Shown here: positions 8,409 through 14,734 of the stretch, piece after piece
Position numbering within the stretch: the stretch's first letter is position 1
Layout of the letters: every line of letters starts with the position of its first letter
Source of the DNA: Competibacteraceae bacterium UBA2792
GTDB taxonomy: Bacteria > Pseudomonadota > Gammaproteobacteria > Competibacterales > Competibacteraceae
DNA length: 14,734 nt
Assembly (NCBI GenBank): GCA_002352125.1
Contig: DEHU01000178.1
Coordinates: 1 to 14,734 of the forward strand
Direction of reading: 5' to 3'
Translations under genes and position numbers: made by a program
The notes under the pieces: generated by a model
What the model saw: only the letters and a program-made list of their open reading frames with translations
Database searches by the model: none
Told to the model about the DNA's origin: nothing

Positions 8409-9350
8409 ATGGAACAATACACCGACGACGAACGCGTCGAGGACCTAAAAAAATGGTGGAAGGAAAACGGTACCAGCATCATCGTCGGCATCGCGCTTGG
8501 ATTGATCGCGATTTTCGGCTGGCAGTACTGGAACTCTTACCGCAACGCCAAGGCGGAACAAGTTTCCAAAGCGTATGACGCTTTCGTCGCGGCGGCGGAA
8601 AAACCCGATGCCGAGCAAGCCCGGCAAAGCGGACAGGCTCTTCTGGCCGAGTTTCCGAAATCGCCCTATGCCGCATTGACGGCGCTGCGATTGGCCAAGC
8701 TGGCGCTAGACGGCAGCGACACCGCGACCGCGACCCAGCGGCTGGAATGGGTCATCGACAACGCCAAACTCGACGAACTCAAAGACATCGCCCGATTGCG
8801 CCTGGCGCGGCTGCTGTTCGCCGCCGGCCGGCCGGAGGACGCCGAACAGCAACTGGCGCGAGTCGCGACCGCCAGCCTGACGGCCGAGCGCGAGGAATTG
8901 CGGGGCGATCTGGCCCTGGCCGGCAACGACCCGACCAAAGCCCGAACCGCCTATACTGCCGCTCTGACGGCGGGCGGCGGCAATTCGATGTTGCAGCTCA
9001 AGCTGGATAACCTCGCTCCGCCGAGCACCGAATCGGTCGTCGTCGCGCCGGCCGCCCCCCCGGCCGCAACCCAACCCGAACCGCCTAAACCGTCTACCCC
9101 GGTCGAACCGGCACCTGCCGAATCCGCACCCGCTTCGGCGACACCGCCCGCGCAGCTCAACGCTCCAACCGAACCGGCCGCGCCGGCTGCGCCCAGCGAC
9201 TCCTCCCAAATGCCCGCCGAAGCCGCATCTCCCCGGGCGGCAACCGAACCGACTCCCGCGCCATCCGCCGACACCCCACCATCGCCGACCGCCGCCGAAA
9301 CGGCCCCAATCCCGGCCCCAACCTCCCCTCCCACTTCATCGGGTCAATGA
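8409..9350 (+). CDS. yfgM: YfgM-like membrane-anchored TPR periplasmic protein with long Pro/Ala-rich tail
   Basis: YfgM is an inner-membrane protein with a periplasmic TPR domain that works beside the SecYEG translocon and the chaperone PpiD. A short cytoplasmic start (MEQYTDDERVEDLKKWWKEN) leads into one membrane span at about 22-41 (TSIIVGIALGLIAIFGWQYW). The TPR_21-type helical domain runs to about residue 203, ending in AGNDPTKARTAYTAAL and LQLKLDNL. Residues of about 204-313 are a low-complexity Pro/Ala/Thr/Ser/Glu tail, whereas E. coli YfgM stops near 206 residues. GAGGAA lies 8 bases before ATG 8409. The stop codon overlaps the bamB start (ATGA, 9347-9350), implying translational coupling. 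The core assignment is strong; the function of the tail is unknown. Confidence 0.93.
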   Translation: MEQYTDDERVEDLKKWWKENGTSIIVGIALGLIAIFGWQYWNSYRNAKAEQVSKAYDAFVAAAEKPDAEQARQSGQALLAEFPKSPYAALTALRLAKLALDGSDTATATQRLEWVIDNAKLDELKDIARLRLARLLFAAGRPEDAEQQLARVATASLTAEREELRGDLALAGNDPTKARTAYTAALTAGGGNSMLQLKLDNLAPPSTESVVVAPAAPPAATQPEPPKPSTPVEPAPAESAPASATPPAQLNAPTEPAAPAAPSDSSQMPAEAASPRAATEPTPAPSADTPPSPTAAETAPIPAPTSPPTSSGQ

Positions 9351-10513
9351 TCATGATGCGTCGTGCACTCCCGCTTTTACTGCTCGTTTTGAGCGCTGGC
9401 TGTAGCTGGCTTGGCGGCTGGTTCGGTAGCTCCGACAGTTCGATCCGACCGGCCGAACTGAAACCCGTTGCCTCGGCGGTCAACGTCCAGCAGCTTTGGG
9501 AAGCCAAGGTCGGAGCCGGCACCGAAGGCCAGTTCTTCCGGTTGATCCCGGCGCTGGCGGACGGGCGGATTTACGCCGCCAGCCACGACGGTACGGTTCT
9601 GGCGCTCGACGCCCTCAGCGGCCAACGGCTGTGGGAAACCGACACCAAGCTGCCGATTTCCGGCGGCGTCGGCCTGAGCGAGAAGGAGCTGGTGCTGGTC
9701 GGCACCGACAAAGGCCAAGTGGTGGCCTTGCAGCAGCGGGATGGCCAAGAGGCTTGGCGCGCGACGGTATCCAGCGAGGTGCTGGCCCCGCCGCGCGCCG
9801 CCAGAGGCATCGTCGTGATTCGCACCGGAGACGGTAAATTCACCGGTCTCGACGCCCGCTCCGGAGAGCGGCGCTGGGTTTCCGCCCACGCCTTGCCCGC
9901 GCTCAGCCTGCGCGGCAACTCGGCGCCGGTGCTGATCCAAAACCTGGTGATCGCTGGCTTGGAGACCGGCAAATTGTTGGTGTTATCCCTAGACAAGGGA
10001 CTGCCGCTGACCGAAAAAACCATCGCTCCACCGCGTGGCCGCACCGAAATCGAGCGGCTGATCGACATCGATTCCGAACCCAAGGCTTTCGGCGAGACGC
10101 TTTATCTGGTGGCCTATCGCGGCAGCGTCACCGCCATCGACATGCGCAGCGGCAACCCAGTCTGGAGCCGCGCCCTGTCCAGCTACGCCGGGCTCGACGT
10201 GGACACCCAGCAAGTTTACGTCAGCGATGATGCCGACGCCGTGCTGGCACTGGACCGGCGAGATGGCGGCACGCTTTGGAAACAGGCCGAACTGAGCGGT
10301 CGCCGTCTAACCGCTCCGGTCGCCACCGACGATTACGTCGTCGTCGGCGATTTCGAGGGTTATTTGCACTGGCTGAACAAGAGCGACGGCCGGATCGTCG
10401 GCCGGATCCGCGCCGCCGGCAAAGAAATCATCGCCCCACCCATCGCGGCCGGTAACATCGTGTTCGTGTACGGCAAAAACGGCTCGTTGGGCGCTTTCCG
10501 GGCTGGCGGCTGA
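9347..10513 (+). CDS. bamB: Outer-membrane protein assembly factor BamB, lipoprotein
   Basis: BamB is the beta-propeller lipoprotein of the BAM complex, binding BamA and helping beta-barrel insertion. The 388-residue product begins with a lipoprotein signal ending LVLSAGC, so Cys19 is the lipidation site. An eight-bladed propeller built of PQQ-like repeats follows: IYAASHDGTVLALDALSGQ, LVGTDKGQVVALQQRDGQEAW, GDGKFTGLDARSGERRW, VTAIDMRSGNPVW, VLALDRRDGGTLW and VVGDFEGYLHWLNKSDG. ATG 9347 overlaps the yfgM stop by 4 bases. ATG 9353 or 9356 would also give a workable signal peptide. The usual next gene, der, is absent. Confidence 0.96.
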   Translation: MIMMRRALPLLLLVLSAGCSWLGGWFGSSDSSIRPAELKPVASAVNVQQLWEAKVGAGTEGQFFRLIPALADGRIYAASHDGTVLALDALSGQRLWETDTKLPISGGVGLSEKELVLVGTDKGQVVALQQRDGQEAWRATVSSEVLAPPRAARGIVVIRTGDGKFTGLDARSGERRWVSAHALPALSLRGNSAPVLIQNLVIAGLETGKLLVLSLDKGLPLTEKTIAPPRGRTEIERLIDIDSEPKAFGETLYLVAYRGSVTAIDMRSGNPVWSRALSSYAGLDVDTQQVYVSDDADAVLALDRRDGGTLWKQAELSGRRLTAPVATDDYVVVGDFEGYLHWLNKSDGRIVGRIRAAGKEIIAPPIAAGNIVFVYGKNGSLGAFRAGG

Positions 10514-10534
10514 GTCCGCCTTCCGCTTCTCCAA

Positions 10535-10561
10535 CTCGCTCCCCGCCCTCCGGAGAGCGAG
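10535..10561 (+). other. Inverted repeat between bamB and the marC-family gene
   Basis: CTCGCT (10535-10540) pairs with AGCGAG (10556-10561) across a 15-base GC-rich loop that may fold further through TCCGGA. No T-run follows. It is either a weak terminator/attenuator at the end of the bamB cluster or chance. It also overlaps the only purine-rich ribosome-site candidate (GAGGAG, 10559-10564), 18 bases before the next start. Confidence 0.3.
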
Positions 10562-10582
10562 GAGCGGCGGCCGGCAACCGCC

Positions 10583-11218
10583 ATGCTGGATCAACTCGTC
10601 ACCGTCTTCGTGACCTTTCTGGTCGTGATCGACCCGATCGGCGTCGCGCCAATTTTCTCGGCGCTAACCCGGGGCGGCAGCGAGCAGTACCGGCGGCGCA
10701 TGGCGCTCAAAGGTACCTGCATCGCCACCCTGATCGCATTGTTCTTCTTGTTTACTGGCGATGCCCTGCTCCGTTTCCTGGGCATCAGTCTGGCCGCGTT
10801 TCGGATCAGCGGCGGCATTCTGCTCTTCTTGCTCGCCATCGACATGGTGTTCGCCCGGCCTTCCGGCCTGCGCTCGACCACGGTGCGAGAGCAGGAAGAG
10901 ACCCAGTACAAAGACGATATCTCGGTGTTCCCGCTGGCTTTTCCCCTGCTGGCTGGCCCCGGTACCCTGACCACCATCCTGCTGCTCGCCAGCGGCTTGC
11001 GCCCGCGAGAGCAACCGCTGGTGTTTTTTGGCCTGCTGGGTGCGTTGCTCGGCGTGCTGCTTCTGACCCTGTCGACTCTGTTGCTGGCCTCGCAACTGAT
11101 GAAGCTGCTCGGCGAAACCGGCGCCAACGTCGTCGACCGATTGTTGGGCGTGATCCTGGCGGCACTGGCGGTGCAATTCGTGCTCGAAGGGTTGCGCGCC
11201 GGCCTGTTCGGCGCCTGA
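10583..11218 (+). CDS. MarC family (UPF0056) integral membrane protein
   Basis: This is a 211-residue inner-membrane protein of the MarC family. About six membrane spans can be read (roughly 4-26, 44-62, 70-90, 115-137, 147-170, 186-206). Family signatures are VIDPIGVAPIFSALT near the N-terminus, ISGGILLFLLAIDMV in span 3 and DDISVFPLAFPLLAGPGT before span 4. The transport substrate of the family is not settled; the old link of MarC to multiple antibiotic resistance was not upheld. ATG 10583 gives the expected N-terminus just before the first span. The ribosome site is poor (GAGGAG, 18 bases away). priA follows after 12 bases, so the two are probably co-transcribed. Confidence 0.92.
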   Translation: MLDQLVTVFVTFLVVIDPIGVAPIFSALTRGGSEQYRRRMALKGTCIATLIALFFLFTGDALLRFLGISLAAFRISGGILLFLLAIDMVFARPSGLRSTTVREQEETQYKDDISVFPLAFPLLAGPGTLTTILLLASGLRPREQPLVFFGLLGALLGVLLLTLSTLLLASQLMKLLGETGANVVDRLLGVILAALAVQFVLEGLRAGLFGA

Positions 11219-11230
11219 TGGTCTTCTGCC

Positions 11231-13450
11231 GTGCCCGACTCGATTTTGCGGATCGCCGTTCCCTCGCCACGGTACCGAATATTCGATTACCTGCCGCCAC
11301 CGGACTGCAATCCAGCTATCCTGCGGCCGGGCGTGCGCGTGCGCGTACCGTTCGGCCGGCGGCAAGCAATCGGCTTTCTGGTTGAAATCAGCGATCGAAC
11401 CGACGTAAATCCCGATGCGCTGCGGCCGGCGCAAACAGTACTCGACACCGAACCGGTGCTGCCCGCCGACGTGCTGGCGTTGCTGCATTGGGCGCAGCGC
11501 TACTATCACCATCCTCTTGGCGAGGTGTTCGCTGCAGCTCTGCCCGTCCTGCTGCGCCACGGCGAACCGGCAACCCCGCCGGCGCAGGCTCCACGATGGC
11601 GGATCGCCGCCGCTGGCCAAGAGGCGCTTGCGACCGCTTCCAATTTGCGCCGCGCTCCCGCTCAACGATTGCTGCTCGATCATCTGGCGGACCATCCCGG
11701 CGGCGTCCTCGCCGAATCGCTGCGCTCCGTGGTACGCGATGCGACTACTACCTTGCGTGCGCTACGCGCAAGAGGGTGGGTGGAATCAATCTCGCCAGCG
11801 GCGGCAGCGACTCCGTCGAGCCAGATCCCGGCCAGCCAGTCGATACCCGCTTTGAACGACGCCCAAGCGGCGGCGGTCGCTGCGGTGACGGCGGAGCTGG
11901 GCCGCTTTCGGGTTTTCCTGCTGGAAGGCATCACCGGCAGCGGCAAAACCGAAGTCTATCTCCGCCTTATCGAAACGGTGCTGGCGCACGGGCGGCAGAT
12001 TTTGGTGCTGGTACCGGAAATCGGTCTGACCCCGCAATTGCTGGCCCGCTTTCGCGAGCGGCTGCAGAAACCGCTGGCAACGCTGCATTCTGGCCTCGGT
12101 GATCGGGAACGGCTGAACGCTTGGCTGCAAGCGCGCGACGGAACCGCCGGGGTCGTGGTGGGAACCCGGTCGGCGGTGTTCGCCCCGGCGCAAAACCTGG
12201 GCCTTATCATCGTTGATGAAGAGCACGATCCTTCCTTCAAACAACAGGATGGTTTCCGCTACCACGCCCGCGATCTGGCAGTGATTCGAGGCCAGCAACT
12301 CGGCATTCCAGTAGTGTTGGGCTCGGCCACGCCCGCGCTGGAAAGCTGCCACAACGTTCAGCGCGGACGCTATCGGCTGCTGAGCTTGCCGGAACGGGTC
12401 GGCGGCGGCGGGGAACCGCCCATCGAAATTCTGGACATGCGCCGTCAGCCGCTGATCGATGGACTATCGCGGCCGCTGCTGGAGCGGGTTCGACTCCATC
12501 TTGCCCGCGACGAACAGGTGTTGCTGTTCCTCAACCGGCGCGGTTTTGCCCCGGCCTTGTTTTGTCACGAGTGCGGCTGGCTGAGTCAGTGCCGGCATTG
12601 CGACGCCCGCATGACGCTACACCTGCGCCAGCATCGGTTGATCTGCCACCACTGTGGCGACAACCGGCCGATAGATATCGCCTGCCCGATTTGCGGCAGC
12701 GTGGACTTGCGGGCGCTCGGCCACGGCACCGAACGCCTCGAAACGGCGCTGCGACACGAATTCTCCGACGTCGGTATCGCCCGTATCGACCGGGACAACA
12801 CCCGGCGACGCGGTCGATTGGAATCCCTGCTGGCGGACGTTCGCAACGGCGAACGCCGCCTGCTGATCGGAACCCAGATGCTGGCCAAGGGCCATCACTT
12901 TCCCGACGTCACTCTGGTCGGCATCGTGGACGCCGATCAAGGGTTATACGGTATCGATTTTCGTGCTGGCGAGCGAATGGCTCAGTTGATCCTCCAAGTC
13001 GCTGGCCGCGCCGGACGTGCCGATAAGCCAGGAACGGTCATCATCCAGACTCACCACCCCGACCACCCCCTGTTGCGGGGCTTGGTTTCGCGAGGTTATC
13101 CGGCCTTCGCGGCGGAGGCTTTAGCGGAACGACAAAGCACGCTGCTACCCCCCTTCGCCTATCAGGCGTTGTTGCGGGCGGACGCTGCCGATCCGGAACA
13201 GGTCACCGCTTTTCTGCGCGTTGCGCGAGCGCTGGCAGAGCCCGTCGTCGACGGCGTGGAACTGCTGGGACCGGCCCCCGCGCCGATGGAACGGCGTGCG
13301 GGCCGCTATCGGGCTCAACTCTTGTTGCAAGCCGCGCAACGCCACGAACTTCATCGTTTGCTCGATCTTTGGCTCCCGCACTTGCGGGACCGGCATAGCG
13401 ATCACCGCGTTCGGTGGTCGCTGGACGTCGATCCGATGGAACTTTATTGA
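11231..13450 (+). CDS. priA: Primosomal protein N' (replication restart helicase PriA)
   Basis: PriA is a 3'-5' superfamily 2 helicase that recognises stalled forks and D-loops and reloads DnaB. The 739-residue product is full length. In order: an N-terminal DNA-binding region; Walker A GITGSGKT (233-240); DEEH box (329-332) followed by the aromatic-rich loop DPSFKQQDGFRYHARDLA; GSATPALES (364-372); eight zinc-binding cysteines at 445, 448, 454, 457, 472, 475, 485 and 488; GTERLE (499-504); IGTQMLAKGHHFPDV; VDADQGLYGIDFRAGER; and QVAGRAGR (589-596). All catalytic motifs are intact. The start is GTG 11231, 12 bases after the marC-family stop. The ATG at 11218 is out of frame. No clear Shine-Dalgarno is visible, so coupling to the upstream gene is possible. 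Confidence 0.97.
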   Translation: MPDSILRIAVPSPRYRIFDYLPPPDCNPAILRPGVRVRVPFGRRQAIGFLVEISDRTDVNPDALRPAQTVLDTEPVLPADVLALLHWAQRYYHHPLGEVFAAALPVLLRHGEPATPPAQAPRWRIAAAGQEALATASNLRRAPAQRLLLDHLADHPGGVLAESLRSVVRDATTTLRALRARGWVESISPAAAATPSSQIPASQSIPALNDAQAAAVAAVTAELGRFRVFLLEGITGSGKTEVYLRLIETVLAHGRQILVLVPEIGLTPQLLARFRERLQKPLATLHSGLGDRERLNAWLQARDGTAGVVVGTRSAVFAPAQNLGLIIVDEEHDPSFKQQDGFRYHARDLAVIRGQQLGIPVVLGSATPALESCHNVQRGRYRLLSLPERVGGGGEPPIEILDMRRQPLIDGLSRPLLERVRLHLARDEQVLLFLNRRGFAPALFCHECGWLSQCRHCDARMTLHLRQHRLICHHCGDNRPIDIACPICGSVDLRALGHGTERLETALRHEFSDVGIARIDRDNTRRRGRLESLLADVRNGERRLLIGTQMLAKGHHFPDVTLVGIVDADQGLYGIDFRAGERMAQLILQVAGRAGRADKPGTVIIQTHHPDHPLLRGLVSRGYPAFAAEALAERQSTLLPPFAYQALLRADAADPEQVTAFLRVARALAEPVVDGVELLGPAPAPMERRAGRYRAQLLLQAAQRHELHRLLDLWLPHLRDRHSDHRVRWSLDVDPMELY

Positions 13451-13457
13451 ATCGAAC

Positions 13458-13484
13458 GCTGGCCAACGGTCAGCATTCCATTTT
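13458..13484 (+). terminator. Intrinsic terminator candidate after priA
   Basis: GCTGGCC (13458-13464) pairs with GGTCAGC (13468-13474) around loop AAC, giving a 7-bp stem with one G-U pair. ATTCCATTTT follows. It begins 8 bases after the priA stop. The T-tract is broken, so strength is uncertain. Confidence 0.5.
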
Positions 13485-13552
13485 GCAGGCGATGCGACCC
13501 GAGCTGGCTTTCCACGTCGTTTGCCCTGATCGCGAGGGCCTTTTCCCACAAT

Positions 13553-13602
13553 CGATTCGCAAAAACTTCAAGCGATTGCAAATTTCTCGAATCGCAAAAC
13601 CT
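13553..13602 (+). repeat. Three imperfect GATTCGCAAA-like motifs upstream of yjcH
   Basis: GATTCGCAAAAACT (13554-13567), GATTGCAAAT (from 13574) and GAATCGCAAAACCT (13589-13602) are related, with starts 20 and 15 bases apart. CGATTCG (13553-13559) and CGAATCG (13588-13594) also form a 7-bp inverted repeat. A further CGATTCGC lies at 13757-13764. These could be regulator sites for the acetate-uptake genes. The uneven spacing weakens this reading. Confidence 0.35.
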
Positions 13603-13803
13603 TTACTTGACGATGGATGCTACTAGACTTTGTGTGCTTGTGATTTTTTTGCATAGCCAACCAACCACTAAAGAACGTGACGGGAATCGGTCGTTCCGGG
13701 TAGTCCGCTCGGCAAGCCAAGGCCGCTGGCAACGGCACCAAAGCACGAGCCCAGGCCGATTCGCGATCACGCCGTCATCCACCCCTGTTCTTGGGAAAAA
13801 ACG

Positions 13804-14112
13804 ATGCAACAAGACCTAGTGCACAAGGTGAAAAGCAATCCCAAATACCACGAACTGGTCTCCAGCCGATCCAAGTTCGCTTGGACCATGTCCGCTCTAA
13901 TGCTGGTGATCTATTACGCTTTTATTCTGACCATCGCCTTCAACAAATCGGTGATGGCCACTCCTTTGAGCGAAGGCGCCACCATGACCGTCGGCATCCC
14001 GGTCGGCGTGGCGGTGATCGTCTCGGCATTTGTCCTGACCGGCATCTACATTCGCCGGGCCAATGCCGTTTTCGATAAGCTCACCCGCGAAATCAAGGAG
14101 GAAGTGCTATGA
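13804..14112 (+). CDS. yjcH: DUF485 inner-membrane protein YjcH, ActP partner
   Basis: This 102-residue DUF485 protein is almost always encoded just before actP and is thought to support the acetate symporter; its exact role is not established. The N-terminal stretch [17 protein letters not shown] is typical of the family. Two membrane spans lie at about 26-47 ([21 protein letters not shown]) and 61-83 ([20 protein letters not shown]). The C-terminus [20 protein letters not shown] is charged and cytoplasmic. ATG 13804 follows a weak GGGAAA. The stop overlaps the actP start (ATGA, 14109-14112). acs, the usual upstream partner in E. coli, is not adjacent here. Confidence 0.94.
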   Translation: MQQDLVHKVKSNPKYHELVSSRSKFAWTMSALMLVIYYAFILTIAFNKSVMATPLSEGATMTVGIPVGVAVIVSAFVLTGIYIRRANAVFDKLTREIKEEVL

Positions 14113-14734
14113 ATTTTCTGAAGCACCTATTCCCCGCATTCCTCCTGATGTTTGTCGCAGGCGGCGCCCTCGCGGCGGGCGCCGATGTCGGAGAAGTCAA
14201 GAAGCAGGCACTTAATGTTCCTGCCATCATCATGTTCCTGGTGTTTGTTGCCTTCACCCTGTTCATCACGTACTGGGCAGCGCAGCGCACCAAGACCGCC
14301 AAGGATTTCTACGCCGCCGGCGGCGGTATCACCGGCTTCCAGAACGGTTTAGCCATTGCCGGCGACTATATGTCCGCTGCCTCGTTCCTGGGCATTTCCG
14401 GCTTGGTGTTCCTGAACGGCTACGACGGGCTGATTTTCTCGGTGGGCTGGCTGGTCGGCTGGCCGATCATCATGTTCCTGATCGCCGAACAGCTCCGTAA
14501 CCTGGGCAAGTACACTTACGCCGATGTGGTCTCCTATCGCTTCGAACGGGTACCGATGCGGACCCTAGCGGCCACTGCCGCACTGATCGTGGTGGTCCTG
14601 TATCTGATCGGCCAGATGGTCGGTGCCGGCAAGTTGATTCAGGTGCTGTTCGGTCTGGATTACACCTATGCGGTCATCATCGTCGGCGTCCTGATCATCA
14701 TGTACGTCACCTTCGGCGGCATGCTGGCCACCAC
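14109..14734 (+). CDS. actP: Cation/acetate symporter ActP (3'-truncated by window edge)
   Basis: ActP is a sodium:solute symporter family permease that brings in acetate and other short monocarboxylates. Translation from ATG 14109 gives 208 complete codons of an expected 550 or so, running off the right edge. The N-terminus is a signal-peptide-like segment ([22 protein letters not shown]), as in other ActP proteins. Membrane spans and family blocks follow: [20 protein letters not shown] (68-87), [12 protein letters not shown] (88-98), [12 protein letters not shown] (129-140) and [14 protein letters not shown] strong AAGGAGG (14096-14102), inside the end of yjcH, lies 6 bases before the start, so actP is likely well translated and coupled to yjcH. 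The identity is secure despite truncation. Confidence 0.95.
   Translation, partial: MNFLKHLFPAFLLMFVAGGALAAGADVGEVKKQALNVPAIIMFLVFVAFTLFITYWAAQRTKTAKDFYAAGGGITGFQNGLAIAGDYMSAASFLGISGLVFLNGYDGLIFSVGWLVGWPIIMFLIAEQLRNLGKYTYADVVSYRFERVPMRTLAATAALIVVVLYLIGQMVGAGKLIQVLFGLDYTYAVIIVGVLIIMYVTFGGMLAT

Larger units (their letters stand above)
13451..13803. other. Intergenic region between priA and yjcH
   Basis: This 353-base spacer has no credible gene; the short open frames across it lack family features and have poor starts. It holds a terminator candidate (13458-13484), a cluster of GATTCGCAAA-like motifs (13553-13602), a T-run (13644-13650), and presumably the promoter of the yjcH-actP pair. I could not find a convincing -35/-10 pair or a sigma-54 GG-N10-GC site. 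Confidence 0.7.

Noticed and set aside
12562..13026. Open frame within priA in another phase
   Set aside because: Its composition is Arg/Pro-rich, as expected when GC-rich DNA is read out of phase, and it lies wholly inside a priA region with intact zinc-finger and helicase motifs.
13607..13635. Promoter with -35 TTGACG (13607-13612) for yjcH
   Set aside because: The -35 box is good, but the hexamers 16-18 bases downstream (such as TTGTGT) match TATAAT poorly.
13639..13655. CRP-like half-site TGTGA before yjcH
   Set aside because: The other half (TGCAT) matches TCACA at only one position, so the site is not supported.
13787..13810. Sigma-54 promoter (GG...GC) near the yjcH start
   Set aside because: The GG to GC spacing is 11 rather than 10 and the -12 element would lie in the start codon region.
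13607..13819. 70-residue open frame ahead of yjcH
   Set aside because: No ribosome site, no recognisable motif, and it overlaps the yjcH start. It is treated as non-coding.

Overview
The window is about 62% G+C chromosomal DNA from a gammaproteobacterium. The evidence is the ordered block ndk - rlmN - pilF/pilW - rodZ - hisS - yfgM - bamB, a gene order typical of that class, together with priA and a yjcH-actP acetate-uptake pair. A Competibacter-like lineage would fit the G+C content and the gene mix, but that is only a guess; no rRNA or other decisive marker is present.

Layout. (1) 1-732: the 3' end of a long-form hisG, running off the left edge. (2) 792-3314, minus strand: an exported 840-residue protein with an N-terminal DUF7948-type domain and eight full plus one degenerate SBBP beta-propeller repeats. 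It converges on hisG across a strong GC hairpin (759-785). It has its own well-formed promoter, and a perfect dyad overlaps the -35 box. (3) 3315-3632: a divergent regulatory spacer. (4) 3633-10513: a plus-strand cluster for nucleotide balance (ndk), rRNA/tRNA methylation (rlmN), type IV pilus biogenesis (pilF), cell shape (rodZ), histidine charging (hisS), periplasmic chaperoning (yfgM) and outer-membrane protein assembly (bamB). Gaps are short, and yfgM and bamB overlap by 4 bases. (5) 10583-13450: a MarC-family membrane protein and the replication-restart helicase priA. (6) 13451-13803: an AT-richer spacer holding a priA terminator candidate and repeated GATTCGCAAA-like motifs. (7) 13804-14734: yjcH (DUF485) overlapping the start of actP, which runs off the right edge.

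The ordinary genes are intact and motif-complete. The departures from expectation are these: the SBBP gene, which looks like an accessory insert with its own control signals; ispG missing between rodZ and hisS; der missing after bamB, with marC-priA in its place; a roughly 110-residue Pro/Ala-rich tail on YfgM; and small duplications in rodZ. I saw no mobile element, CRISPR array, tRNA or rRNA, and no clear undescribed multi-gene system. The SBBP locus is the most novel element.
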